A stretch of DNA of 64,000 nucleotides, from the NCBI RefSeq assembly GCF_001277175.1, contig NZ_CP012257.1, positions 4,216,001-4,280,000 of the forward strand, in the 5' to 3' direction. Position numbers and translations under genes: made by a program. Below are positions 41,555-52,543 of this stretch, one piece after another; position 1 is the stretch's first letter, and every line of letters starts with the position of its first letter. The stretch comes from Cronobacter universalis NCTC 9529 (GTDB lineage Bacteria; Pseudomonadota; Gammaproteobacteria; Enterobacterales; Enterobacteriaceae). The notes under the pieces were generated by a model that was given only the letters and a program-made list of their open reading frames with translations, did not search any database and was not told the origin of the DNA.

Positions 41555-42949
41555 ATGACTAAAAAAGCGCGCAGTATGGCGGGCCTGCCGTGGATAGCGG
41601 CAATGGCCTTTTTTATGCAGGCACTGGATGCCACCATTCTCAACACAGCCCTGCCGGCTATCGCTCAAAGTCTTAACCGCTCGCCGCTGGCGATGCAGTC
41701 CGCGATTATCAGCTACACCCTGACTGTCGCGATGTTAATCCCGGTCAGCGGCTGGCTGGCCGATCGCTTCGGCACCCGCCGCGTCTTCATGACGGCCGTC
41801 TCCTTGTTTACCCTCGGTTCGCTCGCTTGCGCCATGTCCGGGTCGCTGAGCGAACTGGTGATATTCCGTATTGTGCAGGGTATTGGCGGCGCCATGATGA
41901 TGCCGGTGGCGCGTCTCGCGCTTCTGCGCGCCTACCCGCGAAGCGAGCTTCTGCCGGTGCTGAATTTCGTGACGATGCCAGGCCTGGTCGGCCCCATTCT
42001 CGGGCCGCTGCTCGGGGGCGTGCTGGTCACCTGGGCAAGCTGGCACTGGATTTTCCTGATCAATATTCCGATTGGCGTCGCCGGCCTGTTCTATGCGCGT
42101 AAATATATGCCTAACTTCACCACGCCGCGCCGCCGCTTTGATATGCCGGGCTTCTTTCTGTTCGGTCTGAGCCTGGTGCTGTTTTCGAGCGGAATGGAGC
42201 TGTTTGGCGAGCGTATCGTGGCCACCTGGATGGCGCTCGCCGTTATTGCCGGTGGGTTATTGTTGATGATGGCTTATATCTGGCATGCGCGTCGGCACAG
42301 CGCGCCGCTGATTTCGCTTTCTCTGTTCAAAACGCGCACCTTTTCCGTCGGCATCGCCGGGAATATCGCTTCCCGTCTGGGTACAGGCTGCGTACCGTTT
42401 CTGATGCCGCTAATGCTCCAGGTAGGCTTTGGCTATCCGGCGTTTATCGCCGGTTGCATGATGGCGCCGACAGCAGTCGGGTCGATTATCGCGAAATCTG
42501 GCGTAACGCAGGTGCTGCGCTGGTTTGGCTATCGAAAAACGCTGGTCGGCATCACGCTGTTTATCGGGCTGATGATTGCGCAGTTCTCGTTACAGTCGCC
42601 GGATAACCAGGTCTGGCTGCTGATCCTGCCGCTGTTTGTGCTGGGCCTTGCGATGTCCACGCAGTTCACCGCGATGAATACCATTACGCTTGCGGATCTT
42701 AACGATGAAAGCGCCAGCGGCGGCAACAGTATGCTGGCGGTAACGCAGCAGCTGTCGATAAGCCTTGGTGTTGCGGTCAGCGCCGCGGTGCTGCGCTTCT
42801 ATGAAGGGTTCGATAACGCCAATACCGTCGAGCAGTTCCACTACACCTTTATTACGATGGGCGTGATTACCGTAGTGTCGTCGCTGGTCTTTATGCTGTT
42901 ACGCCCTAAAGATGGCCGTAACCTTATAAAAGATCGCCACAAAGCCTAA
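41555..42949 (+). CDS. hsrA: MFS drug:proton antiporter HsrA
   Basis: HsrA (YieO) is a 14-helix DHA2-type major facilitator protein, 464 residues here, close to E. coli HsrA. The loop 2-3 motif [11 protein letters not shown] (about residues 66-76) and the motif-C region [22 protein letters not shown] are intact. Overproduction in E. coli changes RpoS-related behaviour; the natural substrate is unknown. It lies 13 bases after yieP. Its TAA overlaps the stop of the convergent rbsR in the four bases CTAA, leaving no room for a terminator. Confidence 0.93.
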   Translation: MTKKARSMAGLPWIAAMAFFMQALDATILNTALPAIAQSLNRSPLAMQSAIISYTLTVAMLIPVSGWLADRFGTRRVFMTAVSLFTLGSLACAMSGSLSELVIFRIVQGIGGAMMMPVARLALLRAYPRSELLPVLNFVTMPGLVGPILGPLLGGVLVTWASWHWIFLINIPIGVAGLFYARKYMPNFTTPRRRFDMPGFFLFGLSLVLFSSGMELFGERIVATWMALAVIAGGLLLMMAYIWHARRHSAPLISLSLFKTRTFSVGIAGNIASRLGTGCVPFLMPLMLQVGFGYPAFIAGCMMAPTAVGSIIAKSGVTQVLRWFGYRKTLVGITLFIGLMIAQFSLQSPDNQVWLLILPLFVLGLAMSTQFTAMNTITLADLNDESASGGNSMLAVTQQLSISLGVAVSAAVLRFYEGFDNANTVEQFHYTFITMGVITVVSSLVFMLLRPKDGRNLIKDRHKA

Positions 42950-43938
42950 GCGGAGCCGCGCACCGTCAGCACCGGCGTTAACTGCAAACGCTGCTGCTGA
43001 AGCTCCGGCTGCGCCATCCGATGAATCAGCACATCGATGGCCAGCTCGCCCAGCTCATCTTTGGGCTGATGAATGGTGGTCAGCGGCGGCGTCATATAGC
43101 TTGCAAGCTCTATATCGTCGTAACCCACCAGCGCGATATCCTGAGGAATGCGAAGGCCAGCCTGATAAAGCGCCTGGTAAGCGCCGACCGCCATCGCGTC
43201 ATTTCCCATAAATACCGCCTGCGGCGGCTCGGGCAGCGCCAGCAGCGACTGCATCGCCCGCAGGCCGCCCGCGAATTCAAAATCGCCGATCACCTCATAA
43301 CCTTCCGCCACCGGCAGGCCCGCCCGCTGCATCGCGGTGCGATACCCTTCAAGGCGCAGACGCGCCGGCGTTTTATCCAGCGGGCCAGTTACACAGGCAA
43401 TACGCGTATAGCCTTTATCGATTAAATATCGCGTGGCGATATCGCCGCCCAGCAGCGAGTTATCCTGAATCACATCGCTGTCGCCGTCGAAGGGCGACCA
43501 GTCCATCATCACGGTAGGAATAGCCGGGTAGCGCTTCATAATGGCGGGAGAGGGCTGATGCGTTTCGGTGCAAAGCAGCAGCAGTCCGTCGACGCGTTTT
43601 TGCAGCAGCGTCTCCAGATTGCGGTTCATGCGCTGCTCGTCGCCGTCGGTATTACACAGCACCAGGCTATAGCCGCGCTCAAAACAGCTACGCTCCACGC
43701 CACGCACCAGCTCGGAGAAAAAGGGGTTAGAGCTTGCGGTGATCAGCATGCCGATGGTGCGGGTCTGGTTCAGCTTCAGGCTGCGCGCCAGCGCTGACGG
43801 CGCGTAATTCAGCGTTTTGATGGCGTCTTCCACCCGCAGGCGGATCGCCTCGCTGACGAAGCGGTCTTTATTAATGACGTGCGAGACGGTGGAGGTGGAG
43901 ACACCCGCAAGGCGGGCGACATCTTTCATTGTCGCCAC
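42946..43938 (-). CDS. rbsR: Ribose operon repressor RbsR
   Basis: RbsR is a LacI-family repressor that releases DNA on binding ribose. The 330-residue protein has the N-terminal helix-turn-helix and hinge ([22 protein letters not shown], residues 4-25) and a periplasmic-binding-protein-like core. Two matching operators stand before rbsD. It is the last gene of rbsDACBKR, 6 bases after rbsK. Start and length equal E. coli. Confidence 0.97.
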   Translation of the reverse strand: MATMKDVARLAGVSTSTVSHVINKDRFVSEAIRLRVEDAIKTLNYAPSALARSLKLNQTRTIGMLITASSNPFFSELVRGVERSCFERGYSLVLCNTDGDEQRMNRNLETLLQKRVDGLLLLCTETHQPSPAIMKRYPAIPTVMMDWSPFDGDSDVIQDNSLLGGDIATRYLIDKGYTRIACVTGPLDKTPARLRLEGYRTAMQRAGLPVAEGYEVIGDFEFAGGLRAMQSLLALPEPPQAVFMGNDAMAVGAYQALYQAGLRIPQDIALVGYDDIELASYMTPPLTTIHQPKDELGELAIDVLIHRMAQPELQQQRLQLTPVLTVRGSA

Positions 43939-43944
43939 GATGGC

Positions 43945-44874
43945 TTACCCCTGCGCTTGTAAGAAGGCGTCAATCTCGTCGCGCCACGGAACAGAGGGCT
44001 GCGCGCCAGGACGCGTCACGGCGATAGCCGCGGCAGCATGGGCGAAGCGGATAGCCGTAAGCATCGGCGTGCCTTCCAGTAGCGCCGTCATCAGCGCGCC
44101 GTTGAAGGTGTCGCCAGCGGCGATGGTATCGACGGCTTTCACGCTAAAGCCGGGCACGCGTTGCCCTTCGCCGTTCATGCTCAGCCATACGCCGCGGCTG
44201 CCGAGCGTAATGATGACCGTTTCAATACCTTTCTGGTGCAGTACCCTGGCGGCCTGCGCCGCGCTGCCGTCATCAACGACTTTTACGCCGGTAAGTTTTT
44301 CCGCTTCGGTTTCATTGGGGGTAATGATATCCACCAGCGCCAGCAGATCGTCAGAAAGCGCGCGGGCGGGTGCCGGGTTAAGAATGACGGTGGTCTGGTG
44401 TTCATGCGCGATGCGCGCGGCGGCGATAACGCTTTCTACCGGCGACTCCAGCTGCATCAGCAGCGCGCGGGCGTTGGCGATTTTCTCCCGCTGCTGTTCT
44501 ACACGCGCGGGCGTTAATGCCGCGTTCGCGCCAGCATGAATGCCAATGACGTTTTCACCTTCGCCATTGACGAAAATCAGCGCCACGCCGGTCGATTCGC
44601 CCGCAACGGCGCTGACAGGCGAGACATCAATCTTGTCGCGTGAAAGCTGCTGGCGAATGCGCTCGCCGATATCATCCTCGCCCACACAGGCGACAAACGC
44701 GATCTCCGCGCCGCTGCGCCCGGCCGCGACGGCCTGATTGGCGCCCTTACCGCCGAACGCCACCTGGTACTGGCTGCCGGTCACGGTCTCGCCCGGCGCG
44801 GGGAAGGCCTCAAGGTTAAGGATATGGTCGGCATTGATACTGCCGAGAACGACGAGTTGGTCAGCGCTTTTCAT
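43945..44874 (-). CDS. rbsK: Ribokinase
   Basis: RbsK phosphorylates D-ribose to ribose-5-phosphate with ATP. The 309-residue PfkB-family protein shows the first signature GGKGANQAVAAGRSGA near residue 41 and the second, DTIAAGDTFNGAL, with catalytic Asp255. E. coli has DTTAAGD there, so Thr to Ile at 251 is a small change next to the anion hole. It lies between rbsB, with a hairpin in the 65-base gap, and rbsR. Confidence 0.97.
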   Translation of the reverse strand: MKSADQLVVLGSINADHILNLEAFPAPGETVTGSQYQVAFGGKGANQAVAAGRSGAEIAFVACVGEDDIGERIRQQLSRDKIDVSPVSAVAGESTGVALIFVNGEGENVIGIHAGANAALTPARVEQQREKIANARALLMQLESPVESVIAAARIAHEHQTTVILNPAPARALSDDLLALVDIITPNETEAEKLTGVKVVDDGSAAQAARVLHQKGIETVIITLGSRGVWLSMNGEGQRVPGFSVKAVDTIAAGDTFNGALMTALLEGTPMLTAIRFAHAAAAIAVTRPGAQPSVPWRDEIDAFLQAQG

Positions 44875-44893
44875 GTTGTGTGTCCCTGTAAAA

Positions 44894-44912
44894 GCGCCAC
44901 GTCCTGTGGCGC
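44894..44912 (-). other. Hairpin after rbsB, candidate 3' end of an RbsZ-like sRNA
   Basis: On the minus strand GCGCCAC-AGGAC-GTGGCGC is followed by TTTTAC, 27 bases after the rbsB stop. In E. coli the rbsB 3' region yields the Hfq-bound sRNA RbsZ ending in such a stem. The short T-run would allow partial read-through to rbsK and explain higher rbsB than rbsK expression. Confidence 0.5.
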
Positions 44913-44939
44913 ATTGCCCTGCTTTTCTTTATGACGGTT

Positions 44940-45827
44940 TTATTTGATAACCAGCTTCAGATCGACCGGGATGCGGGCGCGCACTTTCTCGCCTTTCAGC
45001 ACTTTATCCGCGGTCTGTACGCCGATAACGCCGATCTGCTCCGGCTGCTGCGCCACGGTCGCGGTCATCTTACCATCCTGAACCGCTTTCACGCCGTCAG
45101 CGGTGCCGTCGAAACCCACCACCAACACATCGGTTTTACCCGCGGTTTGCAGCGCACGCAGGGCGCCCAGCGCCATTTCGTCGTTCTGCGCGAATACCGC
45201 TTTCACATCAGGATGCGCGGTCAGCAGGTTCTGCATCACGTTCAGACCTTTGGTGCGATCGAAATCCGCCGGCTGGCTGGCCAGCACGTCCAGCTTGTGC
45301 GCTTCTACGGCCTGCTTAAAGCCTTCGCCGCGCTCGCGAGCCGCAGAGGTGCCTGCGATGCCCTGCAGTTCGATCACTTTCGCGCCGTCACCGGCCTGCT
45401 TCGCAATATAGTTACCGGCGATTTTACCGCCCGCGATGTTATCAGACGCGATATGGCTCACTACGTCGCCTTTCGAGGCCATACGGTCGAGGGTAATTAC
45501 CGGGATTTTCGCCTGGTTCGCCATCTTCACGGCGTTACCCACCGCGTCGGAGTCGGTCGGGTTAATCAGCACAAGTTTGGTGCCGCGCACGGTCAGATCC
45601 TGCACGTTCGCCAGCTCTTTCGCCGGGTTGTTCTGGGAATCCAGCACCACCAGCTCGTAACCCAGTTTTTCCGCTTCTTTCTGCGCGCCATCTTTCAGCG
45701 AGACGAAGAACGGGTTGTTGAGCGTTGAAACCACCAGAGCAATCGTGTCTTTCGCCATCGCGTTGGCGCTGACGGTCGCGCTTAACGCCACGGCGGAAAC
45801 CAGTGTAGCTAGCTTTTTCATATTCAT
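44940..45827 (-). CDS. rbsB: Ribose-binding periplasmic protein
   Basis: RbsB binds ribose in the periplasm and delivers it to the RbsAC transporter and to the chemoreceptor Trg. The 295-residue precursor has a signal peptide ([31 protein letters not shown]). The mature part is a two-lobe type I binding protein with [26 protein letters not shown] and [13 protein letters not shown]. Length and sequence match E. coli. Strong codon bias fits a highly expressed transport protein. Confidence 0.98.
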   Translation of the reverse strand: MNMKKLATLVSAVALSATVSANAMAKDTIALVVSTLNNPFFVSLKDGAQKEAEKLGYELVVLDSQNNPAKELANVQDLTVRGTKLVLINPTDSDAVGNAVKMANQAKIPVITLDRMASKGDVVSHIASDNIAGGKIAGNYIAKQAGDGAKVIELQGIAGTSAARERGEGFKQAVEAHKLDVLASQPADFDRTKGLNVMQNLLTAHPDVKAVFAQNDEMALGALRALQTAGKTDVLVVGFDGTADGVKAVQDGKMTATVAQQPEQIGVIGVQTADKVLKGEKVRARIPVDLKLVIK

Positions 45828-45853
45828 AATCAGATGTCCTGTTGAGTAATGAG

Positions 45854-46819
45854 TTACTGCTTTTTGTTATCCACCAGCACCGCCAGCAAAATGACCACTG
45901 CTTTGACGATCATCTGGTAATAGGGAGAAACACCTAAGAGATTCAGACTATTATTCAGGAAACCGAGGATCAGCGCGCCGATCAGCGTCCCAACAATGCG
46001 ACCTTTACCGCCGGCAAGGCTGGTGCCGCCGAGCACGACCGCCGCGATGGCGTCCAGCTCATAGCCCGCGCCCGCCAGCGGCTGCGCCGAAGAGAGACGC
46101 GCCACTTCTATCACGCCCGCCAGCGACGCCAGCAGGCCCGACAGCGAATAGACGATGATTTTGATTTTATTGACGCTGATGCCCGACAGACGCGTCGCCG
46201 CTTCGTTGCCGCCCAGCGCGTAAATATAGCGGCCCAGACGGGTGTGGTGCAGCACATACCAGGTCACCAGGAACACCAGCGCCATGATCCACACCGGCGT
46301 CGGGACGCCCAGAGGACGGCCAATACCGAACCAGCCAAACAGATCGGCGTTATCGTTAAAACCCGTACTGACCGGGCTGCCGTTGGTGTACTGAAGCGTC
46401 ACCCCACGCAGCAGCAGCATCATCACCAGCGTAGCGATAAACGCCTGTACGCGGCCTTTCGCCACAATCACGCCGGTCACCGCGCCGATAGCCGCGCCAA
46501 GCGCGAGGGCGGCAGCCACCGCCACCAGCGCGTTGACCTCAATACCGACGAGCGAGGCGGCGACCGCCCCGGTTAACGCCAGCAGGGAACCGACGGACAG
46601 ATCGATACCCGAGGTAAGGATCACCAGCGTCATCCCGACCGCCATGATGGCGTTCACCGATGTCTGCTGGAGAATGTTCAGCATATTGTTAACGGTAAAG
46701 AAATTCGGGCTCAGGGTGGAGACAATCGCAATCAGCACCAGCAGGGCTATCAGCGACTTTTGCTCCATCAGCCACGCTTTGGTGAAAAAGCGACGAGTCG
46801 CAATGGTCTGGGTAGTCAT
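45854..46819 (-). CDS. rbsC: Ribose ABC transporter permease
   Basis: RbsC forms the inner-membrane channel of the ribose importer. The 321-residue protein is hydrophobic throughout, with the BPD-transp-2 family block [18 protein letters not shown] near residue 70. It also has a long conserved cytoplasmic loop ([18 protein letters not shown]) that contacts RbsA. It lies 7 bases after rbsA and 26 before rbsB. Confidence 0.97.
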   Translation of the reverse strand: MTTQTIATRRFFTKAWLMEQKSLIALLVLIAIVSTLSPNFFTVNNMLNILQQTSVNAIMAVGMTLVILTSGIDLSVGSLLALTGAVAASLVGIEVNALVAVAAALALGAAIGAVTGVIVAKGRVQAFIATLVMMLLLRGVTLQYTNGSPVSTGFNDNADLFGWFGIGRPLGVPTPVWIMALVFLVTWYVLHHTRLGRYIYALGGNEAATRLSGISVNKIKIIVYSLSGLLASLAGVIEVARLSSAQPLAGAGYELDAIAAVVLGGTSLAGGKGRIVGTLIGALILGFLNNSLNLLGVSPYYQMIVKAVVILLAVLVDNKKQ

Positions 46820-46826
46820 ACGTCTT

Positions 46827-48332
46827 TTACTCCTGGGTCACGCGATTGAGCTTGCCGACAGCCGCCGCCATCAGCAGTTCCTGGGTGGCCTGCTCGCGTG
46901 TGAATTCACCGCCGAGATGCCCTTCATGCATCACCATGATGCGATCGCTCATTCCCAGCACTTCCGGCATCTCAGACGAGACCAGAATGATGCTCAGCCC
47001 GTCGGCTTTGAACTGGTTAATGAGCTGATAAATCTCTTTTTTGGCTCCGACGTCCACGCCGCGGGTCGGCTCGTCGAGGATCAGCACTTTCGGGCGCGTC
47101 ATGAGCCCGCGGGCGATCGCCACTTTCTGCTGGTTGCCGCCGGACAGCAGCCCAATGGCCTGGTCCATCGACGGCGTTTTTACATTGAAGAGGCGAATAA
47201 AATCGCTGACCGCCTGCTGCTCATCTTTATGCTTCAGGCTGCCGACGTCGCGGCTGAAATAGCGCAGCGCGGTCAGCGACATGTTCTCTTTCACCGACAT
47301 GCCGAGCACCAGCCCGTCGCGTTTGCGGTCTTCGGAGATATAAACGATGCCGTTGGCAAGCCCGTCCTGCGGGGAGCGCGTCACCACCTCGCGGTTATCC
47401 AGCGTGACGCGACCGCCCGTGCGCGGCAGCGCGCCGTACAGCACTTTCATCAGTTCGGTGCGGCCCGCGCCCATCAGCCCTGACACGCCCAGGATTTCTC
47501 CCTGACGCAGCGTAAAACTCACGCCGTTCACGCCAGGGCCGCTCAGGTTGTCGACTTTCAGACGGATCTCGCCCGGCGCTTTGTCGAGATGCGGGTATTG
47601 ATCTTCAAGCTTGCGGCCGACCATCATCTCGATCAGCGTCTCTTCGGTGAGCGAGCTGACTTCACGCTCGGCGATAAACTGGCCGTCGCGCATCACCGTC
47701 ACGTCATCGCAGATCTCAAAAATCTCTTTCATGCGGTGGGAGATATAGACAATCCCGCAGCCCTGCGATTTCAGCTCGCGGATGGCGCGGAACAGGGATT
47801 CGGTTTCGGTATCGGTCAGGGCGTCGGTGGGTTCATCCATAATGATGACGCGCGATTCAAAACTCAGCACTTTGGCGATTTCCACCATCTGCTGATCGCC
47901 TATCGACAGCTCGCCCACCAGCCGGCGGCTGTTAAAGCGCAGGTTGAGCTTCGCCAGCAGTTTGTCCGCTTCGGCATACATCTTTTTCCAGTCGATTTTG
48001 CCGAAATGGCTGACAAACTCGCGCCCTAAAAAGATGTTTTCCGCGATGGAAAGCTGCGGGATCAGGTTCAGTTCCTGATGAATGATACCGATACCGGCTT
48101 CCTGAGAGGCTTTCGGCCCGCTGAAGGTCGTCTCCTGGCCGAGCCAGAGCAGCGAACCGGCGTCGCGGGTATAGATGCCGGTCAGCACTTTCATCAGCGT
48201 GGATTTACCGGCGCCGTTTTCCCCCACCAGCGCCATTACGCGTCCGGCGTAGACATTCAGCGTCGCGCCGGAAAGCGCCTTAACGCCGGGGAAGGATTTA
48301 TCAATGCCTTTGAGCTGGAGTAAAGGTTCCAT
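46827..48332 (-). CDS. rbsA: Ribose ABC transporter ATP-binding protein
   Basis: RbsA powers ribose uptake. The 501-residue protein is a fusion of two ABC domains. The first has Walker [10 protein letters not shown] and signature [12 protein letters not shown]; the second has a degenerate Walker [11 protein letters not shown], and signature [12 protein letters not shown]. That asymmetry is normal for this family. ATG 48332 ([16 protein letters not shown]) equals E. coli; a long upstream open frame overlapping rbsD is ignored. It lies 7 bases after rbsD. Confidence 0.97.
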   Translation of the reverse strand: MEPLLQLKGIDKSFPGVKALSGATLNVYAGRVMALVGENGAGKSTLMKVLTGIYTRDAGSLLWLGQETTFSGPKASQEAGIGIIHQELNLIPQLSIAENIFLGREFVSHFGKIDWKKMYAEADKLLAKLNLRFNSRRLVGELSIGDQQMVEIAKVLSFESRVIIMDEPTDALTDTETESLFRAIRELKSQGCGIVYISHRMKEIFEICDDVTVMRDGQFIAEREVSSLTEETLIEMMVGRKLEDQYPHLDKAPGEIRLKVDNLSGPGVNGVSFTLRQGEILGVSGLMGAGRTELMKVLYGALPRTGGRVTLDNREVVTRSPQDGLANGIVYISEDRKRDGLVLGMSVKENMSLTALRYFSRDVGSLKHKDEQQAVSDFIRLFNVKTPSMDQAIGLLSGGNQQKVAIARGLMTRPKVLILDEPTRGVDVGAKKEIYQLINQFKADGLSIILVSSEMPEVLGMSDRIMVMHEGHLGGEFTREQATQELLMAAAVGKLNRVTQE

Positions 48333-48339
48333 GGCGGCC

Positions 48340-48759
48340 TCAGAACGTGACGCCGGCACAGAGAATGATATTCGCATACGGGGAACACTCCCCGCTGCGA
48401 ATGACCGCCTGACTGTCCGCGGTTTTTTGTTTGAACTGTTCATGTGAAACATAGTGAACAGCGATGATATTTCCCTGGTGCTGCTGCAGCCGCTCGATCT
48501 GCCCGAGCAACGTTTCGTGGAGCTGCGGATTATGCTGTTTAATCTCTTCTGCGAGGATCGCCGCTTCGACCTGCATTTCACGCGTCACGACATCAACCAC
48601 CTGTAAGAATCCCGGCACGCCCTGGGTCAGCGCGAGATCGATACGTTCAGTCGTGGACGGAATCGGCAGCCCGGCGTCGCACACCACAACGGTATCCGTG
48701 TGGCCAAGACGCGAGATGACGGATGAAATGCCGGAATGAAGAACGGTGCCTTTTTTCAT
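48340..48759 (-). CDS. rbsD: D-ribose pyranase
   Basis: RbsD speeds the change between pyranose and furanose forms of ribose, supplying RbsK with its substrate. The 139-residue protein matches E. coli, with the catalytic His20 region SRLGHTD and the C-terminal [19 protein letters not shown] 48759 ([10 protein letters not shown]) is used; four extra codons upstream overlap the operator zone and have no match. It is the first gene of the operon. Confidence 0.96.
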   Translation of the reverse strand: MKKGTVLHSGISSVISRLGHTDTVVVCDAGLPIPSTTERIDLALTQGVPGFLQVVDVVTREMQVEAAILAEEIKQHNPQLHETLLGQIERLQQHQGNIIAVHYVSHEQFKQKTADSQAVIRSGECSPYANIILCAGVTF

Positions 48760-48772
48760 TTTTTGCTCCATC

Positions 48773-48788
48773 AGCGAAACGTTTCGCT
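48773..48788. promoter_or_regulatory. RbsR operator 1
   Basis: AGCGAAACGTTTCGCT is a perfect 16-base palindrome of the LacI-family type, 13 bases before the rbsD start. It equals the known E. coli RbsR operator core. Confidence 0.88.
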
Positions 48789-48852
48789 AACAGGGAGTTT
48801 ATCCGGCTAAATGAACAATAAACAAACATGACGTTGCGAAACTGTGATCGCC

Positions 48853-48868
48853 ATCGAAACGTTTCGCT
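48853..48868. promoter_or_regulatory. RbsR operator 2
   Basis: ATCGAAACGTTTCGCT repeats the operator with one arm base changed. Its centre is 80 bases upstream of operator 1, so the two could hold a repression loop over the rbsD promoter. A TGTGA half-site next to it (from 48843) may belong to a CRP site. Confidence 0.7.
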
Positions 48869-48909
48869 TAAGGAAAAACTGAGAGAAAAAAGAGAGCGCG
48901 ACCACCATG

Positions 48910-48940
48910 AAAAAACGCCTCCCGGAGTGCGGAAGGCGTT
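48910..48940 (-). terminator. kup terminator
   Basis: On the minus strand AACGCCTTCCG and CGGGAGGCGTT pair with one mismatch around a 9-base region and run into T6. It lies 12 bases after the kup stop. Confidence 0.85.
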
Positions 48941-48951
48941 TCGCTTAAGGA

Positions 48952-50823
48952 TTAAATCTCGACCTGCGTTCCCAGCTCGATAACGCGGTTTGGCGGGATC
49001 TCAAACTGGTCTGGCGCGCGTAAGGCGTTGCGCTGTAAGAGCAGGAACAGTTTGCCGCGCAGGCGCAAATACCAGGGGCGATTATCACCAATAATGAGCG
49101 ACTCGTGCGACATGAAGAAGGAGGTTTCCATCATCCGGCAGCTTAAGCCTTCCAGCCCACAGCGATGGAAAATCTCTTCCACGTTCGGCGTTTCGCGCCA
49201 GCCATAGCTCGCCACCACGCGCCAGAACGTCGGCGACAGCTGTTCGAGCGTCACGCGCTTCACGTTATGGACGTAAGGCGCGTCTTCGGTACGCAGCGTC
49301 AGCAGGATCACGCGCTCATGCAGCACTTTGTTGTGCTTGAGGTTATGCAGCAGCGCGAACGGAATCACGTTCAGCGCGCGGGACATATACACCGCGGTGC
49401 CCGGCACGCGGACCGGCGGCGATTTCTCAAGCGAGGTGATCATGGCGTCCAGCGAATTGCCGTGCTCATGCATGCGGCGCAGCAGGCGGAAGCGCTCGCT
49501 TTTCCAGGTCGTCATAATAATGAACATCACCAGACCCAGGCTTAACGGCAGCCAGCCGCCGGAGAAGAGTTTCTCCAGGTTCGCCGAAAAGAGTGGTACG
49601 TCAACGCACAGAAACGCCGTCACCATCAGGCCCACCAGAATGCGGTTCCAGTGCCAGTTTTTACGCGCCGCGGTGGAAAACAGAATCGACGTCAGCACCA
49701 TCGTGCCGGTTACCGCGATGCCGTAAGCCGCCGCGAGATTACTGGAGTGCTCGAAGCTCACGATGACAATCACCACCGCGAAATAGAGCATCCAGTTCAC
49801 CACCGGGATATAGATCTGGCCCGATTCCATCTCCGAGGTATGGATAATACGCATCGGCGACAGATACCCCAGGCGCACCGCCTGACGGGTCAGGGAGAAG
49901 ACGCCGGAAATCACCGCCTGCGACGCGATAACCGTGGCGAGCGTCGCCAGGATCAGCATCGGGATCAGCGCCCAGTCCGGCGCCAGCAGGAAGAAGGGGT
50001 TTTTGATCGCTTCCGGCGTTTTCAGCAGCAGCGCGCCCTGGCCGAAGTAGTTCAGCACCAGAGAAGGCAGCACCACCGAGAACCACGCCACGCGGATCGG
50101 CAGTTTACCGAAATGCCCCATATCAGCGTACAGCGCTTCAACGCCGGTAATCGACAGCACCACCGCGCCCAGGGCCGCAAAGGAAACCGCTTTATATTCC
50201 AGGAAGAAATGCACCGCCCAGACCGGGTTCAGCGCCTGCAACACTTCCGGGTTGTTCATAATGCCGCGCGCGCCGAGTATCGCCAGAATCAAAAACCAGG
50301 CGAGCATAATCGGCGCGAAGAGTTTTCCCACCATGCCGGTGCCGTGTTTCTGGATAATAAACAGCAGCGTCAGTACGACGATAGAGAGCGGAACGATATA
50401 CGGGTCTAGCGACGGCGCGGCGATTTCCAGCCCTTCGATGGCCGACATCACCGAAATGGCGGGCGTAATCACCACCTCGCCATAAAAGAAGCTGCCGCCG
50501 ATAAGCCCGAGGATCACCAGCACCGACGTCATGCGCGCCGAGGTATTGCGCCCGGCCAGCGACATCAGCGTCAGGATACCGCCTTCGCCGGCGTTGTCCG
50601 CCCGCATAACAAAGGTGAGATATTTAAAAGAAACAACAAAAACCAACAGCCAGAAAATTAAAGAAAGAAAGCCAAAAACGGCGTCCCGCTCCACGCCAAA
50701 CCCAAACTGGCCGGAAAGACACTCTCGTAATGTATAAAGCGGGCTGGTGCCGATATCGCCGTACACCACCCCGATAGCCGCCAGCGTAATCGCAGGCAAC
50801 GACTGCTTATTCTCAGTGCTCAT
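48952..50823 (-). CDS. kup: Low-affinity potassium transporter Kup
   Basis: Kup (TrkD) takes up K+ with protons, mainly at low pH or under hyperosmotic stress. The 623-residue protein has about twelve membrane helices in the first 440 residues and a soluble C-terminal domain. The family mark [11 protein letters not shown] is at residues 23-33 and [13 protein letters not shown] near residue 80. It aligns with E. coli Kup over its full length. It is divergent from ravA and followed by its own terminator before the rbs control region. Confidence 0.97.
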   Translation of the reverse strand: MSTENKQSLPAITLAAIGVVYGDIGTSPLYTLRECLSGQFGFGVERDAVFGFLSLIFWLLVFVVSFKYLTFVMRADNAGEGGILTLMSLAGRNTSARMTSVLVILGLIGGSFFYGEVVITPAISVMSAIEGLEIAAPSLDPYIVPLSIVVLTLLFIIQKHGTGMVGKLFAPIMLAWFLILAILGARGIMNNPEVLQALNPVWAVHFFLEYKAVSFAALGAVVLSITGVEALYADMGHFGKLPIRVAWFSVVLPSLVLNYFGQGALLLKTPEAIKNPFFLLAPDWALIPMLILATLATVIASQAVISGVFSLTRQAVRLGYLSPMRIIHTSEMESGQIYIPVVNWMLYFAVVIVIVSFEHSSNLAAAYGIAVTGTMVLTSILFSTAARKNWHWNRILVGLMVTAFLCVDVPLFSANLEKLFSGGWLPLSLGLVMFIIMTTWKSERFRLLRRMHEHGNSLDAMITSLEKSPPVRVPGTAVYMSRALNVIPFALLHNLKHNKVLHERVILLTLRTEDAPYVHNVKRVTLEQLSPTFWRVVASYGWRETPNVEEIFHRCGLEGLSCRMMETSFFMSHESLIIGDNRPWYLRLRGKLFLLLQRNALRAPDQFEIPPNRVIELGTQVEI

Positions 50824-50991
50824 AGACTAGTCTTCGTTGAAATCCCGTGTGCGCTTCGTCCCTTGGCCCACAAAAAGCGCACAGTATGCACGATTCGTTA
50901 AAAAATCGTACCCCTCAATCACCGAGTCTTTACCCAAATCAAGCCAAATAGATAATGGCATCAATCCATTATTAGCATGAATATGAAACGT

Positions 50992-50998
50992 CTATACT
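50992..50998 (+). promoter_or_regulatory. Candidate ravA promoter (-10, sigma-S type)
   Basis: CTATACT lies about 46 bases before the ravA start and fits the -10 preferred by RpoS. ravA-viaA is RpoS-dependent in E. coli. No clear -35 was found. Confidence 0.5.
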
Positions 50999-51043
50999 CG
51001 CACCAGAAACCAGGCGGCGTAGTCAGAATGCAGAGTAACTATT

Positions 51044-52543
51044 ATGGCTCAACCCAATTTATTGGCGGAAAGAATTTCACGTCTCAGCGCAGCGCTGGAA
51101 AAAGGGCTGTTTGAACGCAGCCATGCCATCCGGATGTGTCTGCTGGCGGCGCTGAGCGGCGAGAGCGTTTTTCTGCTCGGCCCGCCCGGCATTGCGAAAA
51201 GCCTTATCGCCCGGCGGCTTAAATTCGCGTTTCAGCACGCGCGCGCGTTTGAATACCTGATGACGCGCTTCTCCACGCCGGAAGAGGTCTTCGGGCCGCT
51301 CTCCATTCAGGCTCTAAAAGATGAAGGGCGTTATGAACGCCTGACCGCAGGTTATCTGCCGGAAGCCGAAATCGTCTTTCTGGATGAGATCTGGAAAGCG
51401 GGCCCGGCGATTCTCAATACCCTGCTCACCGCTATTAACGAACGCCGCTTCCGTAACGGCGCGCATGAAGAAAAAATTCCGATGCGCCTGCTGGTGACGG
51501 CATCCAACGAGCTGCCCGAAGCGGACAGCAGCCTTGAAGCGCTTTATGACCGCATGCTGATTCGCCTGTGGCTCGACCGGGTGCAGGAGAAAAACAGCTT
51601 TCGCGCCATGCTGGTGAGCCAGCAGGATGAAAACGAAAACCCGGTGCCGGCGGGTCTTCAGGTGAGCGATGAGGAATATCAGCAGTGGCAGACCGGCATC
51701 GGCAACGTCAAACTGCCGGACACCGTGTTTGAGCTGATTTTCACCCTGCGCCAGCAGCTTGACGCGCTGCCGAACGCGCCCTATGTCTCAGATCGCCGCT
51801 GGAAGAAAGCCATTCGCCTGTTGCAGGCCAGCGCCTTTTTCAGCGGGCGCGATGCCGTGGCGCCCATCGATCTGATCCTTTTGAAAGACTGCCTGTGGCA
51901 TGACGCCAGCGCCATGACGCTGATGCAACAGCAAATCGCGCAGCTGATGACGTCTCATGCATGGGGCCAGTACGCGATGCTAAGCCGCCTGGGCGCCATC
52001 ACCCAGCGCCGGATGCAGTTAGAACAGCAGCACAGCGATAAAACGGCGCTGCGCCTTGAGAAACAGAGCGGCATGTTCAGCCGTCGTCCGCAATATCAGC
52101 TGCCCGCCACGCTCACGGAACCCACCCTGACGCTGCTGCTGCAAAAACCGCTTAAGCTGCACGATATCGACGTCATTCATGTGGCGTTTGCGCGAGAGGC
52201 GCTGGAGACATGGCTGCAAAAAGGCGGCGAAATCCGCGGCAAACTCAACGGTATTGGTTTCGCCCAGGCGCTGAATCTGGAAGTGGATGCGAGCCAGCAT
52301 CTGGTGCTGCGCGATGTCAGCCTCCAGGGCACGCGCCTTGCGCTGCCCGGCGCCACCTCGACCAACGGGTTACCCGATGAAATTAAACAGCAGCTGGAAG
52401 ATCTGGATAACGAATGGCACCAGCAGCATACGCGCTTCAGCGAACAGCAAAAATGTCTGTTTGTTGAGACCGACTGGTTAGGACGCATTGAGGCCAGCCT
52501 TCAGGACGTGGGCGAGCAGATTAAACAGGCGCGCCAATGCTGA
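51044..52543 (+). CDS. ravA: MoxR AAA+ ATPase RavA
   Basis: RavA is a hexameric MoxR-type ATPase that binds the lysine decarboxylase LdcI and, with ViaA, acts on respiratory complexes and affects aminoglycoside entry. The 499-residue protein has Walker A GPPGIAKS at residues 46-53, Walker B IVFLDEIW near residue 109 and the arginine-finger region near YDRMLIRLW. The LARA domain that contacts LdcI lies around residues 330-440. The viaA start overlaps its end by 7 bases. Confidence 0.96.
   Translation: MAQPNLLAERISRLSAALEKGLFERSHAIRMCLLAALSGESVFLLGPPGIAKSLIARRLKFAFQHARAFEYLMTRFSTPEEVFGPLSIQALKDEGRYERLTAGYLPEAEIVFLDEIWKAGPAILNTLLTAINERRFRNGAHEEKIPMRLLVTASNELPEADSSLEALYDRMLIRLWLDRVQEKNSFRAMLVSQQDENENPVPAGLQVSDEEYQQWQTGIGNVKLPDTVFELIFTLRQQLDALPNAPYVSDRRWKKAIRLLQASAFFSGRDAVAPIDLILLKDCLWHDASAMTLMQQQIAQLMTSHAWGQYAMLSRLGAITQRRMQLEQQHSDKTALRLEKQSGMFSRRPQYQLPATLTEPTLTLLLQKPLKLHDIDVIHVAFAREALETWLQKGGEIRGKLNGIGFAQALNLEVDASQHLVLRDVSLQGTRLALPGATSTNGLPDEIKQQLEDLDNEWHQQHTRFSEQQKCLFVETDWLGRIEASLQDVGEQIKQARQC

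Noticed and set aside
46827..48581. Longer start for rbsA (584 codons)
   Set aside because: The extra N-terminus overlaps rbsD in another frame and has no similarity to ABC proteins; ATG 48332 matches the family.
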